Assembly (NCBI GenBank): GCA_021787565.1
Contig: JAJYLT010000006.1
Location: forward strand, 52,418-116,417
Reading direction: 5' to 3'
Origin: Acidobacteriota bacterium
GTDB lineage: Bacteria > Acidobacteriota > UBA4820 > DSQY01
Length of the DNA: 64,000 bases
The notes beneath the pieces are model-generated. The model ran no database searches and was not told where the DNA came from. It saw only the letters and a list, made by a program, of their open reading frames with translations. The translations under genes and the position numbers were made by a program. Each line of letters opens with the position of its first letter. Position 1 is the first letter of the stretch. This document shows positions 7,677 to 15,868 of the stretch, piece after piece.

Positions 7677-9599
7677 ATGCGACTTTTCTTTTCAGGAAAA
7701 GGCGGGGTGGGCAAGACCACCATGGCGTGTGCCACCGCGATCTATCATGCCCGGCAGGGCAAGAGGACCCTGCTCGTCTCGACGGACCCGGCCTCGAACG
7801 TCTCCGACGTCCTCGAACAGCCCATTGGCTACGGGGTCGTGCCCGTTCAAGGCACACCAAACCTCTGGGCCACGGAAATTGACCCAGACCAAGCCGTCAA
7901 GGAATACAAGGCGCGGGTGCTCGATCCCTACCGCGCCATCATGCCCGAGGACATCCTCGCCTCCCTCGAGGAACAGCTCTCGGGCCCGTGCACCGTGGAG
8001 GTGGCGGCTTTCGACAGGTTCATTGACTTCATGGACGCGGAGGACTACGAGGTCGTGGTTTTCGACACGGCCCCCACAGGCCACACCCTCCGCCTTCTTG
8101 CCCTCTGCGTGGACTGGTCCAAGTACATCGAGGTTGCGGCGCAGGGCTCGGGCCAGACCTGCCTGGGGCCGGTGCGGACGATCCAGGGCGCCAAGGCCAA
8201 GTACGACGAAGCCACGGCCTTGCTGAAGGACCCTACCAAGACCCAATTCGTCTTCGTCATGCGCGCCGAGGCCCTCTCGATCTACGAAACGCTTCGCGCC
8301 GCCAAGGAACTCGGCGGCCAGGGAATCGTGCCCGTACGCCTCATCGCCAACGGCGTTTTGCCCCCTGAAGCGGGAGAGGGGAAGGAGCTGGAGGCGAAGC
8401 GTACGGAACAGGAGGCGCGGATCGCCGAAGCCGAAGCGGGCCTGGGTCTTTCGGCTGCCCGCATCGCCCTGCGCCCCGAGGAGGTCAAAGGCGTTCGCGC
8501 CCTCCTGGCCGTGGGGGAGGAGCTTTACGACGGCGCGCGCCCCGCGCTCTTCGCCGCCGCCGAGCGGCCCGCCGGGCAGGAGGCCGCCGTGCCTTCGCCC
8601 GATCTCCAAGCCCTCCTCAGCCCCAGGCCCGGTCAGACGAAGGTTTTTTTCTTTACGGGTAAGGGCGGGGTGGGCAAGACGACCGTCTCGTGCCTGACGG
8701 CCCTTCATCTCGCCGAACGCGGCTACAACACGCTCCTCGTGACCACCGACCCGGCGGCCCACCTTGGCCGAGTCCTAGACCGGCCGGTAGGCGCGGAGCC
8801 GGGGCTCGTGGCTCCCAACCTCATGGCGGTGCACATCGACCAGGTGAAGGCGTTCCAGGAGTACAGGGCCCGCGTGCTGGAGGAGGCGGCCAAGACCGCC
8901 TCGGAGGAGATGCTGAAGGCCACCGCAGAGGAACTGGACTCACCTTGCACCGAAGAGATGGCCGCCTTCGACAAGTTCGCCCGTTACTTCGAGGACGAGT
9001 CCTACGACTTCATCGTCCTGGATACGGCCCCCACGGGCCACACCCTGAGGCTCCTGGACCTGCCGTTCCAGTACGCTCAACAAACGGCCCTGGCCGCCGC
9101 CGAGGCCCAGAACGCCTCTGCCGCCCAGCGCGCGGCAGACGCGCGCTTCCAGAAACTCATCGCCCGCTTGAAGGACCCATCCCTGACCGCCTTTGCCTTC
9201 GTCTTCTACCCGGAAGCCACGCCCATCCTGGAATCGCACCGCGCCTTCCTGGACCTGAAGGCCGCCGGCATCGAGGCCCAGTTCCTCGTGGCCAACATGG
9301 TGCTCTCGCCGGAGCAGGCGTCCAACCCCTTCGCCCAGCGCCGCCGCGCCATGCAGCAGCGCTACCTCATGGAAGCTCACCGACGCTTCGGCCTGCCCGT
9401 GCTCACCCTTCCGCTCGTGGACAAGGAACCCAAGGGACTCGTTGCGCTGGGGGAATTGGGCCGTAACTTGCGGACCCCGGCTGGAACAACGACTTCCACC
9501 CGCCCCGGCTCCGGCCGCGACACCGAAACGCTCGGGCGGGCCGTGAAGTGGCCGGCTGAAAGGAGAGGAGGAAGGCCGTGGAGAAAAAGCGCGTCTTGA
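7677..9599 (+). CDS. arsA: Arsenite-stimulated ATPase ArsA (double-domain)
   Basis: A 640-residue tandem ATPase. Each half carries a P-loop GKGGVGKTT (residue 7 on, and residue 327 on) and the switch motif DTAPTGHTLRLL. Cysteines at residues 105 (GPCTVEVAAFDRF), 162 (TCLGPVRTI) and 424 (SPCTEEMAAFDKF) match the three As(III)-binding cysteines of the reference ArsA (113, 172, 422). ArsA normally energises an ArsB or Acr3 efflux channel; the nearest partner here is Acr3, 3 kb upstream in a separate transcription unit. TTAGGAG precedes the start. The last ~40 residues are a poorly conserved Arg/Gly-rich tail overlapping arsC. Confidence 0.96.
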   Translation: MRLFFSGKGGVGKTTMACATAIYHARQGKRTLLVSTDPASNVSDVLEQPIGYGVVPVQGTPNLWATEIDPDQAVKEYKARVLDPYRAIMPEDILASLEEQLSGPCTVEVAAFDRFIDFMDAEDYEVVVFDTAPTGHTLRLLALCVDWSKYIEVAAQGSGQTCLGPVRTIQGAKAKYDEATALLKDPTKTQFVFVMRAEALSIYETLRAAKELGGQGIVPVRLIANGVLPPEAGEGKELEAKRTEQEARIAEAEAGLGLSAARIALRPEEVKGVRALLAVGEELYDGARPALFAAAERPAGQEAAVPSPDLQALLSPRPGQTKVFFFTGKGGVGKTTVSCLTALHLAERGYNTLLVTTDPAAHLGRVLDRPVGAEPGLVAPNLMAVHIDQVKAFQEYRARVLEEAAKTASEEMLKATAEELDSPCTEEMAAFDKFARYFEDESYDFIVLDTAPTGHTLRLLDLPFQYAQQTALAAAEAQNASAAQRAADARFQKLIARLKDPSLTAFAFVFYPEATPILESHRAFLDLKAAGIEAQFLVANMVLSPEQASNPFAQRRRAMQQRYLMEAHRRFGLPVLTLPLVDKEPKGLVALGELGRNLRTPAGTTTSTRPGSGRDTETLGRAVKWPAERRGGRPWRKSAS

Positions 9600-10003
9600 T
9601 CCTCTGCACGGGCAACTCCTGCCGCTCACAGATGGCGGAGGGATGGGTGCGCCACGACCTCGGCGACAAAGTGGAAGTCTTTTCGGCGGGCACACGGCCC
9701 TCCGTGGTCCACCCGTTCGCCATCGCGGTCATGGCCGAGGCGGGCGTGGACATTTCCTCCCAGCGGAGCAAGTCACTCCAGGAGTATTGGGGCCAGCCCT
9801 TCGACCTCGTGGTCACCGTCTGCGATTCCGCCCGGGAAGCCTGCCCCGCCTTCCCCGGCGCAGCGAAGCAGATCCACGAATCCTTTCCCGATCCGACGGG
9901 ATTCAGAGGGACGGAGGCGGAGCTTCGCAAGAAGTTTCGGGAGGTGCGTGACCAGATCCGCCAGCGCCTCGTGCCCCTCCTCCGAAACGAGTTGACCTTG
10001 TGA
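9578..10003 (+). CDS. arsC: Arsenate reductase ArsC, low-molecular-weight phosphatase type
   Basis: This 141-residue enzyme reduces As(V) to As(III) with thioredoxin as electron donor. The phosphatase-like loop is LCTGNSCRSQMAEG (nucleophile Cys10 in C-x5-R, with Cys15), and the resolving cysteines lie in TVCDSAREACPAFPG, the pattern of the S. aureus/B. subtilis class and not of the glutaredoxin class. The start is a GTG at 9578, inside the end of arsA (22-base overlap), with AGGAGGAAGGCC just upstream. Confidence 0.94.
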   Translation: MEKKRVLILCTGNSCRSQMAEGWVRHDLGDKVEVFSAGTRPSVVHPFAIAVMAEAGVDISSQRSKSLQEYWGQPFDLVVTVCDSAREACPAFPGAAKQIHESFPDPTGFRGTEAELRKKFREVRDQIRQRLVPLLRNELTL

Positions 10004-10014
10004 TGGAGTCCGCC

Positions 10015-10218
10015 ATGCAGACCCGTTCCGTCATCACCTGCCCGCAGTGCGGTTTTGCGAAGGAAGAGACGATGCCCGTAGACGCCTGCCAGCACTTCTA
10101 CACGTGCAGCGCGTGCGGCGCTCGCCTCACGCCCAAGGAGGGCGACTGCTGCGTCTTCTGTTCCTACGGTTCGGTCCCCTGCCCGCCCAAGCAGATAGAG
10201 GCCGGGTGTTCCTGCTAA
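10015..10218 (+). CDS. Small cysteine-rich protein (GDCCVFCSYG type)
   Basis: A 67-residue protein with eleven cysteines: CPQCGF, ACQHFYTCSACG, GDCCVFCSYGSVPCPP and the terminal GCSC. The GDCCVFCSYG stretch recurs in small proteins next to mercury and arsenic resistance genes; their role is not established, and a metal- or metalloid-binding function is inferred from the cysteines. Three starts are possible (GTG 10000, ATG 10003, ATG 10015); I chose 10015 because GGAG lies six bases before it. Confidence 0.75.
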   Translation: MQTRSVITCPQCGFAKEETMPVDACQHFYTCSACGARLTPKEGDCCVFCSYGSVPCPPKQIEAGCSC

Positions 10219-10237
10219 GCCATCCTAGGAGAAGGTC

Positions 10238-11062
10238 ATGAGTGATGCCATTCGAAAAGCGGTTCGAGAACACTACGCCACCGTGGCGATCAGCGGCTCT
10301 TCCTGCTGCCGTCCCGCCTCCTCGGGCTGCTGCGGCCCCGGCCCCGCGCAGGGCTTGAGCCTGGCCGTGGGGTACTCCCCGGAGGAGATGGCCGCCGTGC
10401 CCGAGGGCGCCAACCTGGGCCTGGGATGCGGCAACCCTCTGGCCTTCGCGGAATTGCAAGAGGGAGACGTGGTCGTGGATCTGGGTTCTGGAGCGGGATT
10501 TGACTGCTTCCTCGCCGCGCGCCGCGTGGGGCCCACAGGGCGCGTCATCGGCGTGGATATGACGCCCGGCATGATTGAGCGGGCGCGGGCCAATGCCCGC
10601 AAGGCGGGGATTGAGAATGTGGAGTTCCGCCTCGGCGAGATCGAGCACCTGCCCGTGGCGGACGCCCGCGCCGACATGATCATCTCCAACTGCGTCATCA
10701 ATCTTTCCACAGACAAGCTGCAGGTCTTCCGCGAGGCCCTGCGGGTTCTCAAGCCCGGCGGCCGATTGATGGTGTCCGACATCGTGCTCCTGCGGCCATT
10801 GCCCGGCAGCGTTCGCGAGTCCGTAGAAGCCTACGCGGGGTGCATATCGGGGGCCATGCTCAAGGAAGAATATCTCCGGGCCATGCGTGAGGCCGGTTTC
10901 AGGGAGGTCGAGGTGGTGGGCGAGAGCGCCTACTCCATCGGCTCCAGCAACCCCGATGCCTCCGAACTGGACGCCATCGGCGCAGGTATCCCCGCCCAAG
11001 ACGCTGCCGACGCGGCGCAAGCGGTCGTGAGCGTGAAGGTCCGGGCCGTGAAAAGGCGCTGA
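10238..11062 (+). CDS. arsM: Arsenite S-adenosylmethyltransferase ArsM
   Basis: ArsM methylates As(III) to mono-, di- and trimethyl products using SAM. The 274 residues contain the SAM motif VVDLGSGAGFDCFLAA and the ArsM-specific cysteines at 64 (LGLGCGNPLAF), 152 (IISNCVINL) and 202 (YAGCISGAML), equivalent to the three As(III)-binding cysteines of the structurally studied algal enzyme. The N-terminus adds two Cys pairs (SSCCRP, SGCCGP). GGAGAAGGTC precedes the start; it is the last gene of the arsR2 operon. Its product, methylarsenite, is the known substrate class of ArsP, encoded at 40514. Confidence 0.95.
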   Translation: MSDAIRKAVREHYATVAISGSSCCRPASSGCCGPGPAQGLSLAVGYSPEEMAAVPEGANLGLGCGNPLAFAELQEGDVVVDLGSGAGFDCFLAARRVGPTGRVIGVDMTPGMIERARANARKAGIENVEFRLGEIEHLPVADARADMIISNCVINLSTDKLQVFREALRVLKPGGRLMVSDIVLLRPLPGSVRESVEAYAGCISGAMLKEEYLRAMREAGFREVEVVGESAYSIGSSNPDASELDAIGAGIPAQDAADAAQAVVSVKVRAVKRR

Positions 11063-11096
11063 CCATGGCCCAGTCCGCCCTCTCACGGCCGCGCGG

Positions 11097-11182
11097 CCGT
11101 AGCGGCCTTTGCTCGCAAGGGCCGAGGAGCGGCGGTGAAGGGTCTGCGGCCGTTCGGCCGATGCGAGCATCGGCCGCTACGG
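11097..11182. repeat. REP-type inverted repeat behind arsM
   Basis: Two 21-base arms (11097-11117 and 11162-11182) are inverted copies matching at 18 of 21 positions, both built as CCGTAGCGGCC-N3-GCTCGCA. The 44-base spacer is GC-rich. It resembles extragenic palindromes and lies between arsM and the Crp-type gene, where it could also end arsM transcription. It differs in sequence from the 140-bp family. Confidence 0.6.
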
Positions 11183-11228
11183 GAACCTCGTTGCTGCCGC
11201 CGGAGTGAGCGAAAGGGAGGGACTAGCC

Positions 11229-11921
11229 GTGACGCCCGAAGTACCGTTGATGGAACTGATCGCCGAGACCCCCTTCGCCCATCTGGGCCCGGAGGGATCG
11301 CGTAGCCTGGCCGCCCTCTTCAGGCCAAGGCGACTGGATAAAGGAGCCGTCGTCTTTCTGGAGGGGGATACGGGCAGTTCTTTCTTCGTCGTGGCCGACG
11401 GGCGCCTGAAGGCCTTCCGGCGCCTGCCCGACGGCCGTGAGATCACGGTCTTCGTGATCAAGCCCAGGGAGTTCTTCGGTTTTCTTCCCCTCCTGGATGG
11501 CGGCCCCAGGCCGCTATCCGTGGAGGCGCTGGAGCCATCGGCGATCCAGGAGCTCGACCGGGCGGCCTTCCTGGGATTCATCCACGAGAACCCCACCTTC
11601 TGCACCCACCTCATGGCCTACCTCGCCGGCCGGCTGAGGGGCTGTCTGGACCAGCTCAGCCTCGTGGGGCAACAGGGAGCACTGGATCGGACGGCGCGGG
11701 GACTGCTGGCCCTCGTAGAAAGCACGGCCTCCGGCATCGGCGGCGCCTACGCCCAGCTCCCCTTCACGCAGGAGGAGTTCGCGCGCACGCTCCATCTGGC
11801 TCCGGAAAACCTCTCCCGAGCCCTCGCCCGACTTCGGCGGGAAGGTCTCATCGAACGAGAAGGCAGGGGCCGTTTCCGCCTTCTGGACATGGAAGAGCTC
11901 AGGCGAATAGCGGGGGAGTAG
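11229..11921 (+). CDS. Crp/Fnr-family transcription regulator
   Basis: A 230-residue regulator: a cyclic-nucleotide-type beta-barrel (GAVVFLEGDTGSSFFVVADG, residues ~35-115), a long dimerisation helix, and a C-terminal Crp-type winged helix (FTQEEFARTLHLAPENLSRALARLRREGLIE). There is no N-terminal Fnr cysteine cluster, so a 4Fe-4S oxygen sensor is unlikely; the effector is unknown. A GTG at 11205 is in frame, but the GTG at 11229 has AAAGGGAGG in front. It might control neighbouring respiratory or detoxification genes; there is no direct evidence. Confidence 0.88.
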   Translation: MTPEVPLMELIAETPFAHLGPEGSRSLAALFRPRRLDKGAVVFLEGDTGSSFFVVADGRLKAFRRLPDGREITVFVIKPREFFGFLPLLDGGPRPLSVEALEPSAIQELDRAAFLGFIHENPTFCTHLMAYLAGRLRGCLDQLSLVGQQGALDRTARGLLALVESTASGIGGAYAQLPFTQEEFARTLHLAPENLSRALARLRREGLIEREGRGRFRLLDMEELRRIAGE

Positions 11922-12314
11922 GGGACAGGGGACATGGGACGGGGACTCATGAGCAGATGGGTACCGCCGTTGCGAATCCGCAATCCCCCATTTTCCATAC
12001 CCCTCCAAGGCTCCGTGACCGGCCCCGTTCTTATTCCAGGCCCCCTTCCGCGACGGGGGCTGGAACCACCCGTAGGAGCGGCGCCCCCGCCGCGATGCGT
12101 GGTGAAGGCGAACAAGGCCGGCCCGCCCGGAATCCTCGTCGCGCCGAGGCGGCGCTCCTACGCCGCGATTCCATCGCGGAATTTGGGTCCAGGCCCCATC
12201 TTGGATGGGCAGAGGCCATTGGTGTTACGATGGCCACGTTACCGGATGGACCTCGGGGAGCCGGCAGAACGTCTCGATAGATGCTGATTGGCAGACTTTC
12301 AAGGCGAGGCGGCG
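11922..12314. other. Gene-free stretch with REP-like element
   Basis: No convincing reading frame. It starts with a purine-rich run (AGGGGACAGGGGACATGGGA) and contains REP-like copy B (12071-12182). The last 130 bases show no recognisable promoter for the kinase gene beyond a weak AGGCGAGG ribosome site. Confidence 0.6.
12071..12182. repeat. REP-like inverted-repeat element, copy B (diverged)
   Basis: CGTAGGAGCGGCGCC (12071 on) and GAGGCGGCGCTCCTACG close the inner stem, and ATTCCATCGCGGAATT ends the element, as in copies A, C and D. The middle differs completely from the other copies, so the conserved ends appear to define the family. Confidence 0.7.
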
Positions 12315-15300
12315 ATGGGGGAAAGGTCGGGACAACCCGCCACGGAACGGCCCCCAGAATCTGCGCCGAGGGGGGCGGCCCTGCTCTTGGGTGGCGTGTC
12401 GGTGGCGGTGGTGCTGTTCCTCCTCTTCGCCCACTGGCAACGCCTTCAGACTCTCGCCCTCTGGCAGGGGCGGCTCACGGCCGTGGCGCAGGACCGCGAG
12501 GCCACCGTCCAGCGGTGGCTCGACGAGCGGCGAGAGGACGCCGTGACGCTCTCCTCCTATCCCATCGTCCGCCTCCTGGCCACCGCACCCGCGGGACCGG
12601 AGCGAGAAGCGGAAGCCGCGCATCTGCGGGAGATCCTCGCGGACATGGTCCGCCACGATCACTACGTGGGAGCGGCGCTCGTGGGACGAGGCGGAGACCC
12701 GGTGACGTGGGCGGGGATGCGGCCGTCCCCGCAGGCGCTTTCCTTCGCACGGGAAGCTGGCGAGAGTGACACCGTTCCCCGCCAGCGTTTCTTTCTCGAG
12801 TCTGGACGGTCTCTGGTGGCGACGGTACAGGTGGTGCGAGAGCCCTCCGGCCCCGAGGCGCTGCTTCTTCTATCGGACCCCGCGCACTGGCTGTTTCCCT
12901 TCCTGGCCAAGCAGCCCTTCCCCACGGGGAGCGGCGAGTGCCTGCTGGTGAAGCCGGAGGGGGCGGGGGTGCGCCTGTTGAGCCCCTCGCGCGAGGGCGC
13001 GGCGGGATGGTACGTGGCGGAGCCGGCCGCCTCCCTGGCGGTCTCCAAGGCCGCCGCGGGCACGGAGACCTTCGGCCTGTTCCACGACCTGGATGGCACG
13101 GAGGTGCTGGCCGCCACGAGACATCTTCCCGGGCCCGGCTGGGGGCTCGTCGTCAAAGTGGACCGCTGGGAGGCCATGGCCCCCTATCGCCGCGCCCTGG
13201 CGGTCGGCTCCTTCCTTCTTCTCGCCGTCTTCCTCATCGGCGGCGCCTTCCTATACGCCTACTTGCGGCACGGGCGCCTCCTGGAGCTGGGGCGGACGCT
13301 CGCCGAACGCGAGCGGACCCAGGCACGCGAGGCCCTCCTGGCGCGCGTGCTGGCCACTCAGGTGCAGGCCCAGCAGGCCATGGTGAGGGCCGGGAGCATC
13401 GACGTGCTGCGTCAAACCGTCTGCCGCCTGCTCGTGCAGGAGGCGGGGCTGAAGATGGCCTGGATCGGCCTCAAACAGCCTGGCACCTTTCGGCTGGTCC
13501 CAGCCGCTGCCTACGGCGTGACGCTGGAGGAGCTCCAGACCATCGAGGTTTGCTGGGACGGGAGCCCCCTCGGCCAGGGCTCCATGGGGACCGCCGCGAG
13601 GACGGAGCGCCCCTCGCTACACCAGGACCTCCTGAGCGAGGCGCGCTTCTCACCGTGGAGCGGCTTCGTGGAGCGCCACGGCTTTCGCTCGGTGGCGAGC
13701 TTCCCCATCGTGGTGCGCGGCGAGGTGGAGGGGGTGCTGGCCGTCTACTCGGGCGCGCCGGAGGCCTTCTTTCCCGAGCTCGTGGAGCTGCTCTCGGGCC
13801 TCGTCTCCGACCTCACCTTCGCCGAGGAGGCACTGGAGGACCGGCTGAAGCGGGCAAAGGCGGAGGCCGAGCTGGAGGAGAGCCGGGCCACCTTCCAGAC
13901 GCTCGCCGAGTCGGCCCACGCCGCCATCTTCGTCTACCGCGGCGAAGAGTTCGTCTACGTCAACCCCGAGGTCTGCCGCCTCACGGGCTACGAAAGGGAG
14001 GATCTGTTGGGCCGGAGCGTGCTCTCCGTAGTCCACCCGGATGATCTGCCCATGGCGCGGGCAAACCTCCAGGCCCGCGCGCGGGGAGGGATCGCATCCC
14101 CGCGCTACGAGTTCCGCGTGGTGGCAAAAGGGGGACAGACCCGCTGGATCGACTTCACCGCCGCGGTGTGCGACTTCCGCGGCGAGAGGGCCGTTCTCTG
14201 TACCGCCTACGACATCACCGAACGCAGGCGGGCCGAGGAGCGGCTCGGGGAATCGGAGCGGCGCTACCGCCACTTCTTCGAACGAAACGTCGCTGGAATC
14301 TACCGCAGCAGGATGGGTGAGGGGCTCACGGAGTGCAACCCGGCCTTCGCCAAGATGTTCGGTTTCGAGTCTCCCGACGAGGCCGTGCTCCTCCCGGCGG
14401 AGTCCTTTTACGCAGCTCCGGCCGACCTCCTGGCCTTTCGGGAGAAGATGCTGCGCGAGCGGACCGTGACCAACCTCGAAATGCGCTACCGACGAAGGGA
14501 TGGCCGCCCTCTCTGGCTCCTGGAAAGCGCCGCCCTGGTGGAGGACGAGGCGGGAGGCCCGCCGCTCATCGAGGGGACCTGCATCGATATCACGGAGCGC
14601 AAGGAGCTGGAGGAGGCCCTGGCCCGCGCCAAGAACCTGGAGACGGTGGGGATGATCGCCGGAGGCGTGGCCCACGAGGTGCGCAACCCCCTCTTCGCCA
14701 TCACGACCATCGTCACGGCGCTGGAGCGCAAGCTCAAAGACCACCAAGAGTTCGGCGAGTACGTCAGCCACATCCTCGACCAGACACGCCGCCTGAACAC
14801 GCTCATGAACGACTTGCTCACTCTCGGCAGGCCCGTGGAAGAGGCGGTCTTCGTGCCCGTGCGCCTGGAAGAGGTTCTGCGCCAGTGCTTCGAGCTTCTC
14901 CGCAAGAGCACGCCCGGCGAGTTCCCGTGCGCGCTGGAACTGCCCCAGGAGCCGCTCGCGGTCGTGGGCTGTGCCGACAAGCTCGTCCAGGTCTTTCTGA
15001 ACCTGATGGAAAATGCCGTCTCCTTCACGCCGCCCGGGGGGCACGTGTCGGTCCACGCGTGGCGAGAGGGCCGAAGAATCCTCGTCACGGTCGCCGACGA
15101 GGGCCCCGGTATTCCACCCGAGCTGTTCCCCAGGCTCTTCCAGCCCTTCCAGACGGGCCGCCCGGGGGGCACCGGGCTGGGGCTCGCCATCGTCCGAAAA
15201 ATCCTCCAGGCCCATCACGGTACCGTCCACGCCGTCAACAACGATCCGTCGCCCGGTTCCACCTTCACCGTCGTCCTTCCGCTGATTGTGGACGGCAGAG

Positions 15301-15338
15301 AACAGGGGACGCGAGAGACGGTGGAGAGCGGAGGGTAG
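12315..15338 (+). CDS. Membrane sensor histidine kinase (extracytoplasmic-GAF-PAS-PAS-HisKA-HATPase)
   Basis: About 1007 residues. Two membrane segments (roughly 20-41 and 293-316) enclose a ~250-residue periplasmic sensor of Cache-like size. Cytoplasmic parts follow: GAF (~359-505), a first PAS (~525-638, ending YDITERRRAEE), a second PAS (~648-761, ending CIDITERKELEE), HisKA with phospho-acceptor His787 (GGVAHEVRNPL), and the ATPase with NLMENAVSF, DEGPGIP and GGTGLGLAIV. No receiver domain is fused and no response regulator is adjacent, so its partner is unknown. I chose ATG 12315 over TTG 12288. The end is close to the arsR3 leader. Confidence 0.88.
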   Translation: MGERSGQPATERPPESAPRGAALLLGGVSVAVVLFLLFAHWQRLQTLALWQGRLTAVAQDREATVQRWLDERREDAVTLSSYPIVRLLATAPAGPEREAEAAHLREILADMVRHDHYVGAALVGRGGDPVTWAGMRPSPQALSFAREAGESDTVPRQRFFLESGRSLVATVQVVREPSGPEALLLLSDPAHWLFPFLAKQPFPTGSGECLLVKPEGAGVRLLSPSREGAAGWYVAEPAASLAVSKAAAGTETFGLFHDLDGTEVLAATRHLPGPGWGLVVKVDRWEAMAPYRRALAVGSFLLLAVFLIGGAFLYAYLRHGRLLELGRTLAERERTQAREALLARVLATQVQAQQAMVRAGSIDVLRQTVCRLLVQEAGLKMAWIGLKQPGTFRLVPAAAYGVTLEELQTIEVCWDGSPLGQGSMGTAARTERPSLHQDLLSEARFSPWSGFVERHGFRSVASFPIVVRGEVEGVLAVYSGAPEAFFPELVELLSGLVSDLTFAEEALEDRLKRAKAEAELEESRATFQTLAESAHAAIFVYRGEEFVYVNPEVCRLTGYEREDLLGRSVLSVVHPDDLPMARANLQARARGGIASPRYEFRVVAKGGQTRWIDFTAAVCDFRGERAVLCTAYDITERRRAEERLGESERRYRHFFERNVAGIYRSRMGEGLTECNPAFAKMFGFESPDEAVLLPAESFYAAPADLLAFREKMLRERTVTNLEMRYRRRDGRPLWLLESAALVEDEAGGPPLIEGTCIDITERKELEEALARAKNLETVGMIAGGVAHEVRNPLFAITTIVTALERKLKDHQEFGEYVSHILDQTRRLNTLMNDLLTLGRPVEEAVFVPVRLEEVLRQCFELLRKSTPGEFPCALELPQEPLAVVGCADKLVQVFLNLMENAVSFTPPGGHVSVHAWREGRRILVTVADEGPGIPPELFPRLFQPFQTGRPGGTGLGLAIVRKILQAHHGTVHAVNNDPSPGSTFTVVLPLIVDGREQGTRETVESGG

Positions 15339-15445
15339 AGGGCGGAGGAGGCGGGAAGAACCTCTCCCACCCTAATTTCCAGTACCAAGTCCCCAGTCGA
15401 AAATCCGTGGCTCCCCATCCCACGCTTCCCTTCTTGACGGGCGTC

Positions 15446-15504
15446 AAGGCGCCCGGCGGGGACGACGCGCACCTTGAAGATGAAGGCGCGCCGGGCGCCT
15501 TTTT
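15446..15504 (+). terminator. 13-bp GC hairpin with T-run, upstream of arsR3
   Basis: AAGGCGCCCGGCG (15446-15458) pairs perfectly with CGCCGGGCGCCTT (15489-15501), followed by a short T run, with a 30-base loop. It is the shape of an intrinsic terminator, most simply for the kinase gene. It ends 22 bases before the arsR3 start, leaving no room for a promoter between hairpin and gene, so an arsR3 transcript starting upstream would have to pass it. Confidence 0.6.
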
Positions 15505-15526
15505 CAAGGAGGGAGAACATATAGTT

Positions 15527-15868
15527 ATGGATATATGGCCACGACAGCTTCGGGGACAGGGTAGCCGGGAGAGCCTGGCGCGTCTCTTCGGCGATCTGTC
15601 GCACCCGCTGCGGCTGGCCGTCGTGACCCGGCTGCTGTCCGTGGAGAAGGAGTGCGTCTGCGGCCTGGCGCGCTCTTGCCGCGCGGACCAGCCGACGCTC
15701 TCCCGGCACCTGCGCATCCTGAAGGACCACGGGGTGGTGGCGGATCGCCGCGAGGGAGTGAAGGTCTTCTATCAGGTCGTTGACCCGAGAGCGGCGGCCA
15801 TCCTAAGCTGCATCAAAATAGTAGGACCGGATCAGGGCGGGGAACACCTGAAGCAGGAGGGGCCATGA
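15527..15868 (+). CDS. ArsR-family repressor with CVC motif (arsR3), heads the RND unit
   Basis: A 113-residue winged-helix repressor. KECVCGLARSCRADQPTLSRHLR carries the C-V-C pair in the DNA-binding helix region plus a nearby third cysteine, so an As(III)/Sb(III)-type ligand is likely. The ATG at 15527 follows AAGGAGGGAG. Its stop overlaps the start of the outer-membrane factor gene (ATGA), so it is the first gene of the efflux operon and probably represses it. Confidence 0.9.
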   Translation: MDIWPRQLRGQGSRESLARLFGDLSHPLRLAVVTRLLSVEKECVCGLARSCRADQPTLSRHLRILKDHGVVADRREGVKVFYQVVDPRAAAILSCIKIVGPDQGGEHLKQEGP

